Assembly (NCBI GenBank): GCA_011316305.1 | Contig: SAUG01000027.1 | Coordinates: 124,001 to 188,000 of the forward strand | DNA length: 64,000 bases | Direction of reading: 5' to 3' | Source of the DNA: Rusavskia elegans | Lineage: Eukaryota > Ascomycota > Lecanoromycetes > Teloschistales > Teloschistaceae | Shown: one piece after another, positions 37,284 to 48,066 of the stretch | Layout of the letters: each line of letters starts with the position of its first letter | Position numbering within the stretch: position 1 is the stretch's first letter | Made by a program: the position numbers and the translations under genes | The notes under the pieces: generated by a model | Seen by the model: only the letters and a program-made list of their open reading frames with translations | Database searches by the model: none | Told to the model about the DNA's origin: nothing

Positions 37284-39430
37284 TTCCTATACGAATAATA
37301 TATTATATACGTATCGAAAATAAAAATTAAATAGACTCGCTATATACTCGCTAAAAAACCCGTAGAAAAAAGAGTTTATATATAATAACGGCGAGATAGA
37401 TAAAGTTTAAAGAGTTTCTATAGTAAATATTTATTACGAGGAGATAAAATAAAAAAATAAAATTTCTATAGCAGATCTATATATATAAATTATAAAAATC
37501 GAAATTTTAATAAAAGGAAATAGAGCTTCTATAGTTCCTATAGTACTCTGAAACCTCTATAGTAGTAGTATATCTAGTAGAATACTAATATAGATACTAG
37601 TTTATAATATAGATTTATTTAAAGTATATAAAACAGATATCGCCCGGCTAGAAAGACGTATCTAGAGCTTCGGCGATCGAAAGTATCTACTTAGTAGTAA
37701 GTTATAGGTCTTAGCGTTTATTATCGATACCGCCGAAGTACAGTCGTATTCAAAACCCTGAAGTTCCAGGAAGGGTCGGGCTGGGCAATATACATCAAAT
37801 TCTACCACGAACCGGAACTTAACAGGCTTATATAATAGCCTATAATAAACTTATAAATAATATTAAGACTACCAATTAAAGACCTTCGTCTATACTAAAA
37901 TTCTGCCTCTTTAGATTTTTTTATTCTAATCGCTAGACTTTTTAATTTAAATCCTGTAGGGTATTCGAAGACTCTTTACTCGTAGTCGTTTTTAGAGGTT
38001 TCCCGGCGGGGTATATAATAATATAAAACTAAAAAGAAAATATTTATTCTCTACAATTAAATACGAAGTACTCTACTAGAATATTTAATTATTATATTAT
38101 AGTCTTTAATCTATCCTTTTAGCTCTTTAAAATAGCCTTTTCAGAATCTTTAAAGTATATAATTTGCCTGGTTTAAAATTCCTGGTTATAGTAGAATTTG
38201 GTATATATTACCTAGCCCGACCCTTCCTGGAACTTCAGGGTTTTGAATACGACTGTACTATAGAGTTTAGATATTATATTTTTTTTTAGCTTACTAAAAA
38301 AGCGTATATTAAATACCTATTAGAATATTATAAGCCTTTATAGATATATTAAAGATAATATTACCTAAATAGTTCTAGATATAGAGGTATTTACTATAGC
38401 TTCGAGGATTAATATAAGTTTTCGGATTATTAATAATTATAGCGCCCTAATAGTACTATTCCTAGTCTTCCTATAGAATCCCGTAGTTAATTTAGCGGTA
38501 TAACTAGATAGCGAAGACTCCGATACGTATTTATATATTATCGCTATCAATCCCGAGGGCTATTAATATTATCTTTTACCTAATAGCGCTTAGATTCGAG
38601 GCTTAGATAGGATAATACTCGAAGATAGAGGTAGGGCAGAATATTATTATAGTTTATAAAGGCGGTATAAATTCGAAAGTTATTAAATATTTTATTAAAG
38701 ACTTCGATATATATATATAGGTCGAGTTCTTTAGAGATATAGGCGGTAAAGTAAAATTTTTAAAGACTACTTAAATCTATAGTAGCTATAAATAGTATTA
38801 AATAGAAGCTTAAAATAAAAAAAATCGAACGGTAAAACTTATATATTAGATAGTATAGAATTAGTAAAGATATATTCGAAAATATAATAGTAGTAGATAG
38901 TAGGTAAAAATATATAGCAGGCGGCTGGCGGCTATAGCGCTAGCTATAGTATACCCGCGCTAGTTCCGAAAAGCCCTATATAGTATCTAGATAACTACTA
39001 AATAGCCAGTATACTTTAACTAGTATTAAAGCTAGTTAATATATTAAATTTAATATAGAATTTAGCAGAGTTTAGACTAAAGGTATATTTTTAATATTTT
39101 ACTATTAAAAAGGAAGAACGAATCCGGGTATAAATAACTATATATAGATCTCTATCGAATATACTATCGGAGAATATATAAAGAGTATAGCGATTTTAAA
39201 ATAATATAGATATTATATAGATAGGCCTATAGGGCCTAGAGTTACTTAAAGGTTTAACTACCTTTTATAATATATATTATACTCTCTAAAAAAGATATTT
39301 ATAGGTATATAGTTATCGCTAGTACCCCGGAGTTAATTATATTCCGGGGGAGATTATTATTAGAAGGATTTTTATAATTTAGATAGATTATTACTATTAT
39401 TATTTAAAGTTTAGAGCGTTTTTGGATTTT
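37284..39430. other. Extra 1.6-kb region between Copia I RNase H and 3' LTR
   Basis: Not counting the pogo-like MITE, this is 1.6 kb where a Copia would normally go straight to the polypurine tract and LTR. The plus strand, opposite to the Copia genes, reads DIARLERRI and SKLQVLAFIIDTAEV just left of the MITE. To its right it reads LDSEDSDTYLYIIAINPEG and, at about 38900-38985, KYIAGGWRL and RASSEKPY. One minus-strand frame is also fairly open, so sense is uncertain. 38930-38970 is locally GC-rich. It could be an additional antisense gene of this family, captured host DNA or another old insertion. Confidence 0.4.
37741..38255. mobile_element. Pogo/Fot-like MITE with about 90-bp terminal inverted repeats
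   Basis: 515 bp between TA (37739-37740) and TA (38256-38257). The outermost 42 bases of both ends are identical in inverted orientation, beginning CAGTCGTATTCAAAACCCTG, and similarity continues to about 90 bases. A CAGT start with a TA target is typical of the Tc1/mariner-pogo (Fot1) group in fungi. The interior (37830-38160) is AT-rich, without a frame. The first 65 bases still have their CpA and TpG, so this copy is hardly touched by RIP and is among the youngest insertions here. Confidence 0.9.
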
Positions 39431-40066
39431 TAAACCTAAACGCTATATAGAAAGCTTCAAATTAAATCTTATCTAGAGTTTTAGTAAACCTATTAACTAC
39501 TATTTACTCTGTTAGAATATACTAAAGGTCGATAGTTTTATTAGCGCCTTTTTCCTATAGGAACTTAATATAGATATTAATATATTTATAATAACTATAG
39601 AACTAAGGGCTTTTAATAAAAATAATAACGCCCTGGTTATTACTATAAAAGGTTACTATATCTAGAATTATATTTAGAACCTACTTATTAATTAATAACT
39701 AATTTATAATATAATTGTACTAAATTACCTTTTTAGTAGTTTTAGTCTTACTATCTAACTTTATTTCGGTAGTAAAAATAGCTATAGTAGTTTACTACTT
39801 AAATAACTAGCTAATAGCGCCGGATTTAATATTAAAAATATATCTAGAAATAGAATAACAGGTTTTATAATTACTTACCTAATTAGTATCGGTATACCTT
39901 TAAAGCTTTTATAGGTCGCTTTTATAGATAAAAGTAAAGTAAACTATTTTATATAGATATTTAAAAATCTTAATAATAGTATTCTAGTAGTAGTTTATAG
40001 AGTTAGACGAATATCGATTAATAATAGAAATAGTAAAGGTAGTATTAGGGTAGGTTCTAAATATAG
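39430..40066 (-). pseudogene. Copia I RNase H
   Basis: On the minus strand from about 39905 the frame reads GYTDTN, then YSISRYIFNIKSGAIS, QTTIAIFTTEIKLD, then FYSNNQGVIIFIKSP and RFTKTLDKI. These are the successive Copia RNase H blocks: TDxDWAG, SxSGYxFxxGxGAISW, QxxxAxSTxEAE, DNQxAIxLxxxP and xADxLTKxL. The catalytic Asp/Glu positions can be followed despite RIP (for example EAE to EIK, DNQ to NNQ). 40066 to about 39905 is the RT-RNase H connection. The domain is separated from the RT by element B1. Confidence 0.8.
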
Positions 40067-40469
40067 TACCTTAGGTAGCGCCTTATATTCTAGAATGGCC
40101 TGTTAACATTCTGTTAATTATATGTAGAAAAATATTGAACGTTAATAAGATGTAATGGATATGTTAACATCTAAGTTTTAAGCAATTGGATTTAAACTGC
40201 CTATTGTATTGAATACAGAGTTATATATAACAGCTAGTGTAATAAAACAGTGAATTAAACCTAATTTACCACTAATAATAAGTTTTCAATAACTTGACGT
40301 GGTTTGAAAACAAAAGATTATTATTAATTTGTTATTAAAATAATGTTAAGATACTGTTTTACTGTATAAGACATTGATTAAATATTAATTAGATATTAAT
40401 AAAATGTTTAATAACTGTTTCTATACTCTAGTATATATATAACTATAGGTCTGATCTAATATAATTTAG

Positions 40470-40558
40470 GTCGGATGGTCTAGGTATTAAGATAATAATT
40501 TATCATATCTTTTCGCTTAGTCAGCCTAGAGGTTCAGTGTTCGAATCCTTCGAAAGTC
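40470..40558 (+). promoter_or_regulatory. tRNA-like Pol III promoter inside B1
   Basis: GTCGGATGGTCTAGGTATT (40470-40488) carries an A-box-like core of the TGGTCTAGG type, common in Asp/Glu/Gly-type tRNAs. TGTTCGAATCC (40538-40548) is the B box. The 3' end GAATCCTTCGAAAGTC resembles a T arm plus acceptor strand. Confidence 0.7.
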
Positions 40559-40564
40559 TTTTTT
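40559..40564 (+). terminator. Pol III T-run after the B1 tRNA-like module
   Basis: TTTTTT immediately after the tRNA-like 3' end, identical in position to 22999-23004 in B2. Conservation between two otherwise mutated copies argues that it belongs to the element. Confidence 0.7.
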
Positions 40565-40896
40565 CCAAATTTTCAAATGTAAATAACTAAATAACTAGTA
40601 GAGGTAAAAAGAATCGGTCTATCGAGTTCGGAAGGTCTAGATCGGCTCTATCGATCTAACGACCTTAAAGTCGATAGGTCGATTTCGGGGTCGAGGTATC
40701 GATTTTTATTTTTTAATACCTAATAAAATACCTTGTTGTTACGGCGTAACATAACGTATATTATAACAGATTTTACGCGTATTTTAATGTCTATTATACG
40801 CATACAACAGGATTTTAACCATTCAATATTACGCGTAACATGACGTCAACATCGTATCTACACTTTGTTTAAAGACAGGAGGGCCTACCTAAGGTA

Positions 40897-43860
40897 TATA
40901 TTAAAGAGCTAATAGCGCTCTAATATTTATATTTTATTAGTAGAAAATAGTCCTTGTCAGTAGGGGCAGTTTTTAAATAAAGGCCGGAATCTATAGGAAT
41001 AGAAATATTATTTTTATAAATAGCGAAGCTATAATCCTTTAAAATCTATTTAATATAGATAGTTTAGTTTAACTAAATAGTACAGAATTCCCGGTTTCTA
41101 ATAATCTTTATATTAAGGTAAAAATTAATAGGGCTTAAATCTAATATTTAAAAATATTTATTTAGATATACTTTAATATTATTAAAATCCTAATAACTAG
41201 CGCTATATAGAAAGATATTATTAATATAAATACCGATAATTATTATACTATTATAAAAAATCCTATAATTAAATTCTAAAAATTCAAAACCGATAGTAAT
41301 AAAAAATTTAGTAAAGTAACAGTACTAGACCCGAGATAACTATTTAAAACTATAAAGGACTTTCCGAAGCTTATATATTATATTAGAGTTACTAAAACTA
41401 ACAGAATATTATATATAGATAATTTTATCTATATAACTATAGAGGAAGGCGGTTTTAATATCTATTTAATTAAACTCTAGACTATAGACGGTAGTTATAG
41501 TAGAAATAGCTTTATATAATATTAGCTTAATAATAGAAGTAAAGGTTTTATTAAAATCGATACCGGCTTCCTATTTAAAACTATAAACGATCTAGAAAGT
41601 TCTAAAGCGCGTAATCTTACTATTAGTATCCTTTTTAATCTTATATATCTATTTACCTCCTAGAAGATATTATATAGAAGGTATTAATACTTTAATATAT
41701 AGTATCTAAGTATTATTTAGTTCTAATAATACTAGTTTTTCTTCTATAGCTTTACGCTATTTATCGGTATAGAATAATTCTATAGCCTTTTTATAGGGTT
41801 CGGAAAGATCTAATACTATACCTTTTTTTATAGTATTTATGAATATATAGATATTTAAAATTAGATCTAGCGAGAAATAATCGTAATTATCTAAAACCCG
41901 GAGTTCGGGGTAATTATATAGAATTTTAATAAAGGATTAAATAGTATATTCGGTTTATAAATAAAATATAATAGCCTAAATTTAAAATAATAATATATCG
42001 GAATTAGAATCCGAATTTAAATTATTAATTTCAGTAATATAAAGACTATTAGGTAAATTAGCTAGTAATAGAGTTTAACTATAGATAAAAGAAGTTCGGT
42101 AAAGTACTAGAATTTAGTAAAAGGGAACTATTAGTTTAAATATTAATAGAAGGTTACTAGATTATAACTATAACTTTCTAGAATTAGACTTTCTATTAGT
42201 ACGCTACTATTTCTATAGGAATTACTATTTATTTTTAGATTTTTCTAATTTCTATAGATCTAATAAATCTAGATTTTAATCTTTTTTTTTAAATATTATA
42301 GAAGAAATATAAACGATTTTACTTTAAGAATTTAATAGTTTATAGATAGTATCGCTAAAGTAACCGACTAAAATATATTTATAGCTTCGATTATAGAATT
42401 TCCGAATTTTTTTACTATATATTAGATATACTATAGAACCTAGAACGCGGAATTAGCTTAAATTTAGAAGTTTACTATATTCCTTTTTATATAGAACTAT
42501 TTCTAATTTACTGCTAAATAACTAGAAATATAGAAAAATAGTAGCTTTAATAAATAGTAGCTAATATTTTTTACTAAAGCCGCTATAAACTAATATAGAA
42601 TAGGCTTTATATTCTAGTATTTATACGAAGTATTTAGAGATACTATTCTATTATAGATTATTAAATTTAGTAGATTCCTATTAGATACTTTTATTAATTA
42701 AACTTTTAGCTATAATATAGCTCCTAAATTTATTATTACTATAAAAATATTTAATTATAAAAATATCTTTTTTATTATAGGTATAGAAGTCGTTCTAATA
42801 TTCGAAGATTTTAGAACTATTTTTTATTTTAGTTATATAGATATTATACTTCTAGATATTATTATCTAGAAAGGTAAAAATATACTAGCCTCTATTATAT
42901 AGTACTAGAGTTTTACTTCTTCGAATAGGTCCTATATAGTTAATATAAATAAAATCTATAGAACTACTACCGAGGCGGATATAGTTTCTATAAAGCTATT
43001 TATATTATTTACCTAAAATATAAATTTTATAGAAATCGGATTAAAGTTTAGAAACTTTAAATAAATCGATTTCTATAAATATATTCGCTAGTTTATATAA
43101 ATTTTAATTATCTATATATCTAAACCGGATATACTAGATACTTTCTATTACTACTAATATTTTAGTAAAGGCCTTTAAAATTATATCGGGTATTAATAAA
43201 GATAAAAATAAAAATAGAAAAAAAAAAGAAATAAAAATTATTTTTATAGAGCCGTATTATATAATATTAATATTTAATAGGAATAGATCTTTATATATAT
43301 AAATAGTTAATAAAAAATTCGGAATACTAAAACTAAAGTTAAAGCTATAGTCTTTAATAATTATTTTAGTATCTATTTTCTAAATTTATAATATTAATAG
43401 AAAATAAGTACTAGACCCGGGAATATAAATAATATTATAGAATTCTATAGAACGGTATCTACTATTAATAAAGTATTTAAATATAATAGTACTTTTAGCG
43501 ATCGGTCGGGGGCTAATAATACTACTAATACCGGTTATAGATTTATTCTAGATAGATTTTATATTAGATTTAATAAAAAAAAACTACTAGAAAATAATAT
43601 AATAGTTATAGATATAATCGAATATCTAACTATTAGTAAAATTCAGTTTATTTAATAAAGCTAATAAAATTATAGGAATAAAAATTATAAAACTAAAATT
43701 AGTAGAAACCGGTATTATTATAATAAAATTTAATAATATTTTAGACTCGGTAGTTTTATTTTTAAATTTATTATTTTTAGATTTATTATTTTTATTATTT
43801 TTACTATCTTTACTATCCTTTCCTTTACTATCTTTACTTCTATTACTATTATTCTTTTAA
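40897..43860 (-). pseudogene. Copia I integrase and reverse transcriptase
   Basis: On the minus strand, at about 41470-41400, the frame reads DIKTAFLYSYIDKIIYI, then YSVSF. This is the Copia RT block QxDVKTAFLNGDLxExIYMxQPEGF with the first catalytic Asp. Upstream, 41600-43860 (minus) must encode protease, integrase and the N-terminal RT, but individual metal-binding residues are blurred because His and Cys codons became Tyr. 28436-31255 is a colinear second copy. The RT is cut at 40897 by element B1 and resumes at 40066. Confidence 0.75.
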
Positions 43861-44700
43861 TATTTACTACCGCTATTCTTTTACCTTTCTATTATCTAAA
43901 TCTTTTTTAATTTAAAATATAAACTATAGTAGATATTTTTTATATAACTATTTTAGTTATTATAAAAATAGTAGTCGACTTTAATAATTTATTTATTCGG
44001 ATTATTTATAGATAGAAAGGCCTTAGTTCTAGTAATAGTAGACTTACTATTACTATATTAGTAAAACTCCTTACTAATAGTAATACTAATAGTTTTATCT
44101 TAAAAAACTACTTTCTATTTTTATTTATCTTTAATATTAATAATAACGTTATTTTTAGTAAATAAAATCTAGAAGTAGCTAAAAGCGGCTCTAAAGTTCT
44201 AAAAGAATTTTAAAATAAAAAGACTTTTTGAAATAATAACGCCTATAGCTAAAATTTTATTAATAAATTTATAAAATTTTGTTATATAAACTTCTATATT
44301 TTTAAAAGAATTATTATAATAAAGAGTATCTAGCTATATATTAAATTCTATAAATTTACCGGTACTATAGATTCTATATTATATCTAGAACTTATCTAAT
44401 ATCTTTTAACTATCTAATATAATATTTTTATTAAAGTTTCTAGTATTAATATTATAGGTTATTTTAATTACTATATAGGTATATTCTATCTATTCTTTTT
44501 TATAATTAAAGAAAGTCGGGAATAAAAAACCTTTAGTAATAGTTTGGAGGTTATTAAAAATAAAATAGACTATAATAGCTTCCTTTTAATTTTTATAATC
44601 CGAATAGGTCTCGAGCTTTAGGACTATATTAATAGGATAGCTAGAATCTTCTGGTTTAATATTATCTATAGTTAATATTATAGAAATAGATATATTACTA
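43860..44700 (-). pseudogene. Copia I gag
   Basis: On the minus strand at about 44690-44590 the frame reads TIDNIKPEDSSYPINIV, then KLETYSDYKN, the same Gag start as in Copia III and V. At about 43990-43945 it reads DYYFYNN (stop) NSYIKNIYYSLY. With Tyr for Cys/His, Ser for Gly and the stop for Trp this is a CCHC zinc knuckle (C-x2-C-x4-G-H-x4-C) that binds the packaged RNA. Homologous to 32490-32063 in Copia II. Confidence 0.7.
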
Positions 44701-45902
44701 AATTTAGTATTAGACTATAGAATACCGCGAGGAGTAGTATTATAGAAAAAAGAATCCGAAAAAAAATCTAAAGGCGAATACCCGGGAGATATAATAATTT
44801 TAAAGCCGAATAGATTACTTAGATTTAAAAGTATTAGTAAAAAAATTAAAAGCTATAAAAAGGTCCGGGTCGTTTTTAGATATAATAGAAAGTAACTTTA
44901 ATAGATAGTAATTAAAATCTAGATATAAATAACTCTAGATAGCGAAATTAATTTATAATTAGTTATATAGGAGTCTATAGTCTTTAATAGAAAGTTAGAA
45001 ATTATAAATAGTTTAGCTTACCCGGAAATTATTAGGTAGTTTCGAAAGAAAATATTATTTAAGATTTTTGAAGTCATAAGGATTGATATATGACTTTAAT
45101 AATAATAATATAAAGGTAGATATAAAGTTTAGAATAGATTAAATAAAGCTTTAAAATTAAAATAATATAATAATAGTCTTTAATAATAAGTAGGAAGCTT
45201 CGAGTTTTTATACTATTTAGGACTAGATAATATAGCTAGTAAAGCCGAAGGCTAGGCTCGATAGCTCTAGTTCTAGAGGCGAAGTAGTTAGTTTAAAAGT
45301 AGTAGAGGCTCGCTTAAACTATTAGGAGGTTAGAAAAGATATAATAACTAAAAATATAGTCTACTAGCCCCCTATTTTATAGGGGTTCTAGCCTATACTA
45401 AGTTAGCTAGGCAGTCGCTTCCCGTATTTATTTATAATAGCTAGCAGCTGTAGGATATACGCCGATAACTAGTATTAGCTAGGCGGCAAAATATAAGACT
45501 AATAATTAAAAAGATCTGATTTTAAAAGCCTATTTACTATATCTAGTATAATATTTCTATAGTAACGTATCTATAGGTAGTAAATTAGCGACTGAATAGT
45601 TCTATCTAAAAATAAAGAGGTTAGTAGTTCAAGCGGCTAGAAAGGGTCGTAAAGTAAAACGAAAAGGGTCTATTTAGCTATTTATAATTTCAGTAGTTAC
45701 TAGGGTTCTTATAAATAATAGTATAACTATAGACTTTATTATTACCGTATTAGATACTTTATACGGTTTAATAATATATATTAAATCTATTAAAGGGTAG
45801 ATAGGAAAAAAAATTCGATAAAGACGTAAGAAAATTAAATATAAAGATATAATACTCGCGAATAATAATAATAACTATTATAAACGAACTCGGCCAGAAC
45901 TT

Positions 45903-45916
45903 CCTGGTTTATAACC
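45903..45916 (-). promoter_or_regulatory. Copia primer-binding site (half-tRNA type)
   Basis: Directly after the 5' LTR the minus strand reads GGTTATAAACCAGG. Reverting G-to-A changes gives GGTTATGAGCC, complementary to the anticodon region of initiator tRNA-Met, the primer known for Drosophila copia and yeast Ty5. Elements IV and V have the same site next to their LTRs. Confidence 0.5.
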
Positions 45917-46092
45917 TATTAAAATTATATATATAGAATATTAAACTTAATTTACTAAGGTAGACTTTCGCCTGGACTAAATATATAAGAAAGAGGTAGT
46001 AGGGCCTTAGCGCCGAAAGCTACTAGGCCTAATCGGTACTAGCGCCCTTAGCACTTTAGTACAGCTGTTATACGTAACACGTACTTCCAACA
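45917..46092 (-). repeat. Copia I 5' LTR
   Basis: 176 bp, on the minus strand TGTTGGAAGTACGTGTTACG at the start with both terminal dinucleotides TG and (CA to) TA. It is followed inward by the primer-binding site and outward by the TSD ATTTC (46093-46097). Confidence 0.9.
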
Positions 46093-46097
46093 ATTTC

Positions 46098-48035
46098 TTT
46101 TACTAATAATATATTCGAAGTAATTAAGCAGGCTTCTAATAATAGTCTTTTACTAAAGATTATAGCCTATAATTATAAAAGCAATAGAGCGTAATAGGAG
46201 ATAACTACTACTAAAGAATCGGTAATAGTATAAAAATTTGATAATAATCTACTAATACTTCTAGATTTTTAAAAATTTAGTATAGATAATAATTTATAAA
46301 AAGATAAAGAAATTAATAATAATAATACCGAGTAAATCCTCTCTATCCTATACTAGTAGTTAACTATACCGCTATATACTAGGTACTGTTTAACTATAAC
46401 TATTCTAGATAAATCTAAACTATTATTCTATACTCGCTTATAATAAGATATTTCGAAATTTATGATATCTTTCGGAATATAGTATAACGTTATAGATATT
46501 ACGTATTACTAATATCAGAGTCTATTAGAAGTGTTCGGGATTTTTAATAGTTTTAATAAGATTCGAAGTCTTCTTCGATCTATCGCTATATTAAAGAAAT
46601 ATATTAAAGAGTAACTACTACTTTTTCTACTGCGGCGAAGAATATTAGAAATTACCTACTATAATACCTTAAAAAAAGGTTTAGGAAATAGAAATAGCGA
46701 AAAAGCTTCCCTCTAGATACTATATATATTTCTTCGATCCGGTAGAACTTTTTCGTATTATATTATCTTCTAAAATGTTCCGCGAGAAGATATATATTAG
46801 TATAATATAATTCATCGAGCGGCCCTATTAATTATACTATTCTATAATATAGACATTATCTATCCTCTTCTATTCTAGATAATTCGCCAGATATTCCGAA
46901 AGTAGCCTGATTTTTCCTTCCGATATTATTTACTTACGCTATAGTATTTCTATATATAGCTATATAAATTCCGCTCGGTCTTATATAGATTAGATATATA
47001 CTATCGGTAAAAATAAATCTGGTATAATTCTCTTCCGTATTAAAAAGCTATATAATATCTTTTTATTTAAATTTAATCTACCATAATATCTAGTCTATTC
47101 CGATATAACTACGTCGTAACCGCTTTAAATATTATTTAGCGATTTATAGATATTTATTTAGACTATCGCTATAAAGGCGTTTTATATAGAGAATTTAGTA
47201 AAGATATCGGGTTTTTTCTAGCCGTTAAATATTTAGCTAAATATTTTATTCGTCTTACTATTTAACCGCGTACTAAATGAATCGGCCTTTTGTAATTAAT
47301 ATCTCTACTTTAGAAGGAACTCGAAATAGCGATATATAGACGGGTATATCTAGAGCTCTTTATAATTTAGAATACTATTTTAGTACCTCTATTAATTTTT
47401 ATCGACGTATTTAGTATATACTAAAATATATATAGATTTTAAATTGATATTTATATTATTATAGCCTTACTAAATTAACGAGAAAGAAAACGGCGTACTA
47501 AGATTTTTTCTTTAATTCTCGGCCTTTATATAAGTAACTTTGCCGATATTATTTAAATTCTATAGCCTGGTCTATATCGCCTAGATAAAGATATTATAAT
47601 AAAGATTAATAGTTAATATATATATATTTATATATATATAATAGAATTTACAACAAATATATTATAGCAGCTATTAGCTTCGGTGTTTATAGATCTATCT
47701 ATTATGAAAAGATATAGAAAATATATCGTAATTTAAAGAAATTTATATATAATATAACTCTAACTAATATACTAAAAAATCTATAGAAGTAAAAAGTTGA
47801 TTTTTCTTTCGATATCTATATTAATACCCGCGTCTATTATCGAATATTATATAAAAGAGCTAAAGGAGATAATCTAATTCGTGATAGTAATAAAACTAAA
47901 GGTAAAATTTTTTTTAAAAAATTAGTATTCTTATAGCTAAAGTATAGTAGAAATAATATTTTAAATTTAGACGATTTTCTTTCCTGCCAAGCTAGGCGAA
48001 ATTATAGTCGCTATTATACTATTTAAAAAATTTTC

Positions 48036-48066
<31 letters not shown>

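Larger units (their letters stand above)
40069..40894. mobile_element. Short TIR element B1 (826 bp) inserted in Copia I
   Basis: TA at 40067-40068 and 40895-40896; ends CCTTAGGTAGCGCC and GGGCCTACCTAAGG. It lies between Copia RT and RNase H, so insertion into Copia I is certain. It keeps a high content of CpA and TpG throughout, with no reading frame. It contains a tRNA-like module with T-run on the plus strand and an inverted-repeat block ATCGGTCTATCGAGTTC / GTCGATAGGTCGAT (40611-40685). Palindromes such as ACGCGT occur near the right end. It is the complete reference copy for split B2. Confidence 0.92.
37108..46092 (-). mobile_element. Copia element I, full length, with 5-bp target duplication
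   Basis: Two 176-bp LTRs (45917-46092 is the 5', 37108-37283 the 3') enclose, on the minus strand, a leader of about 1.2 kb, gag, integrase/RT and RNase H in Copia order. ATTTC stands at 37103-37107 and at 46093-46097, a perfect 5-bp TSD. Total 8,985 bp. Without B1 (40069-40894) and the pogo-like MITE (37741-38255) about 7.6 kb remain, long for a Copia. The excess lies between RNase H and the 3' LTR (37284-39430). All frames are broken by RIP. It is younger than the relic it sits in and older than the two elements inserted in it. Confidence 0.9.
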
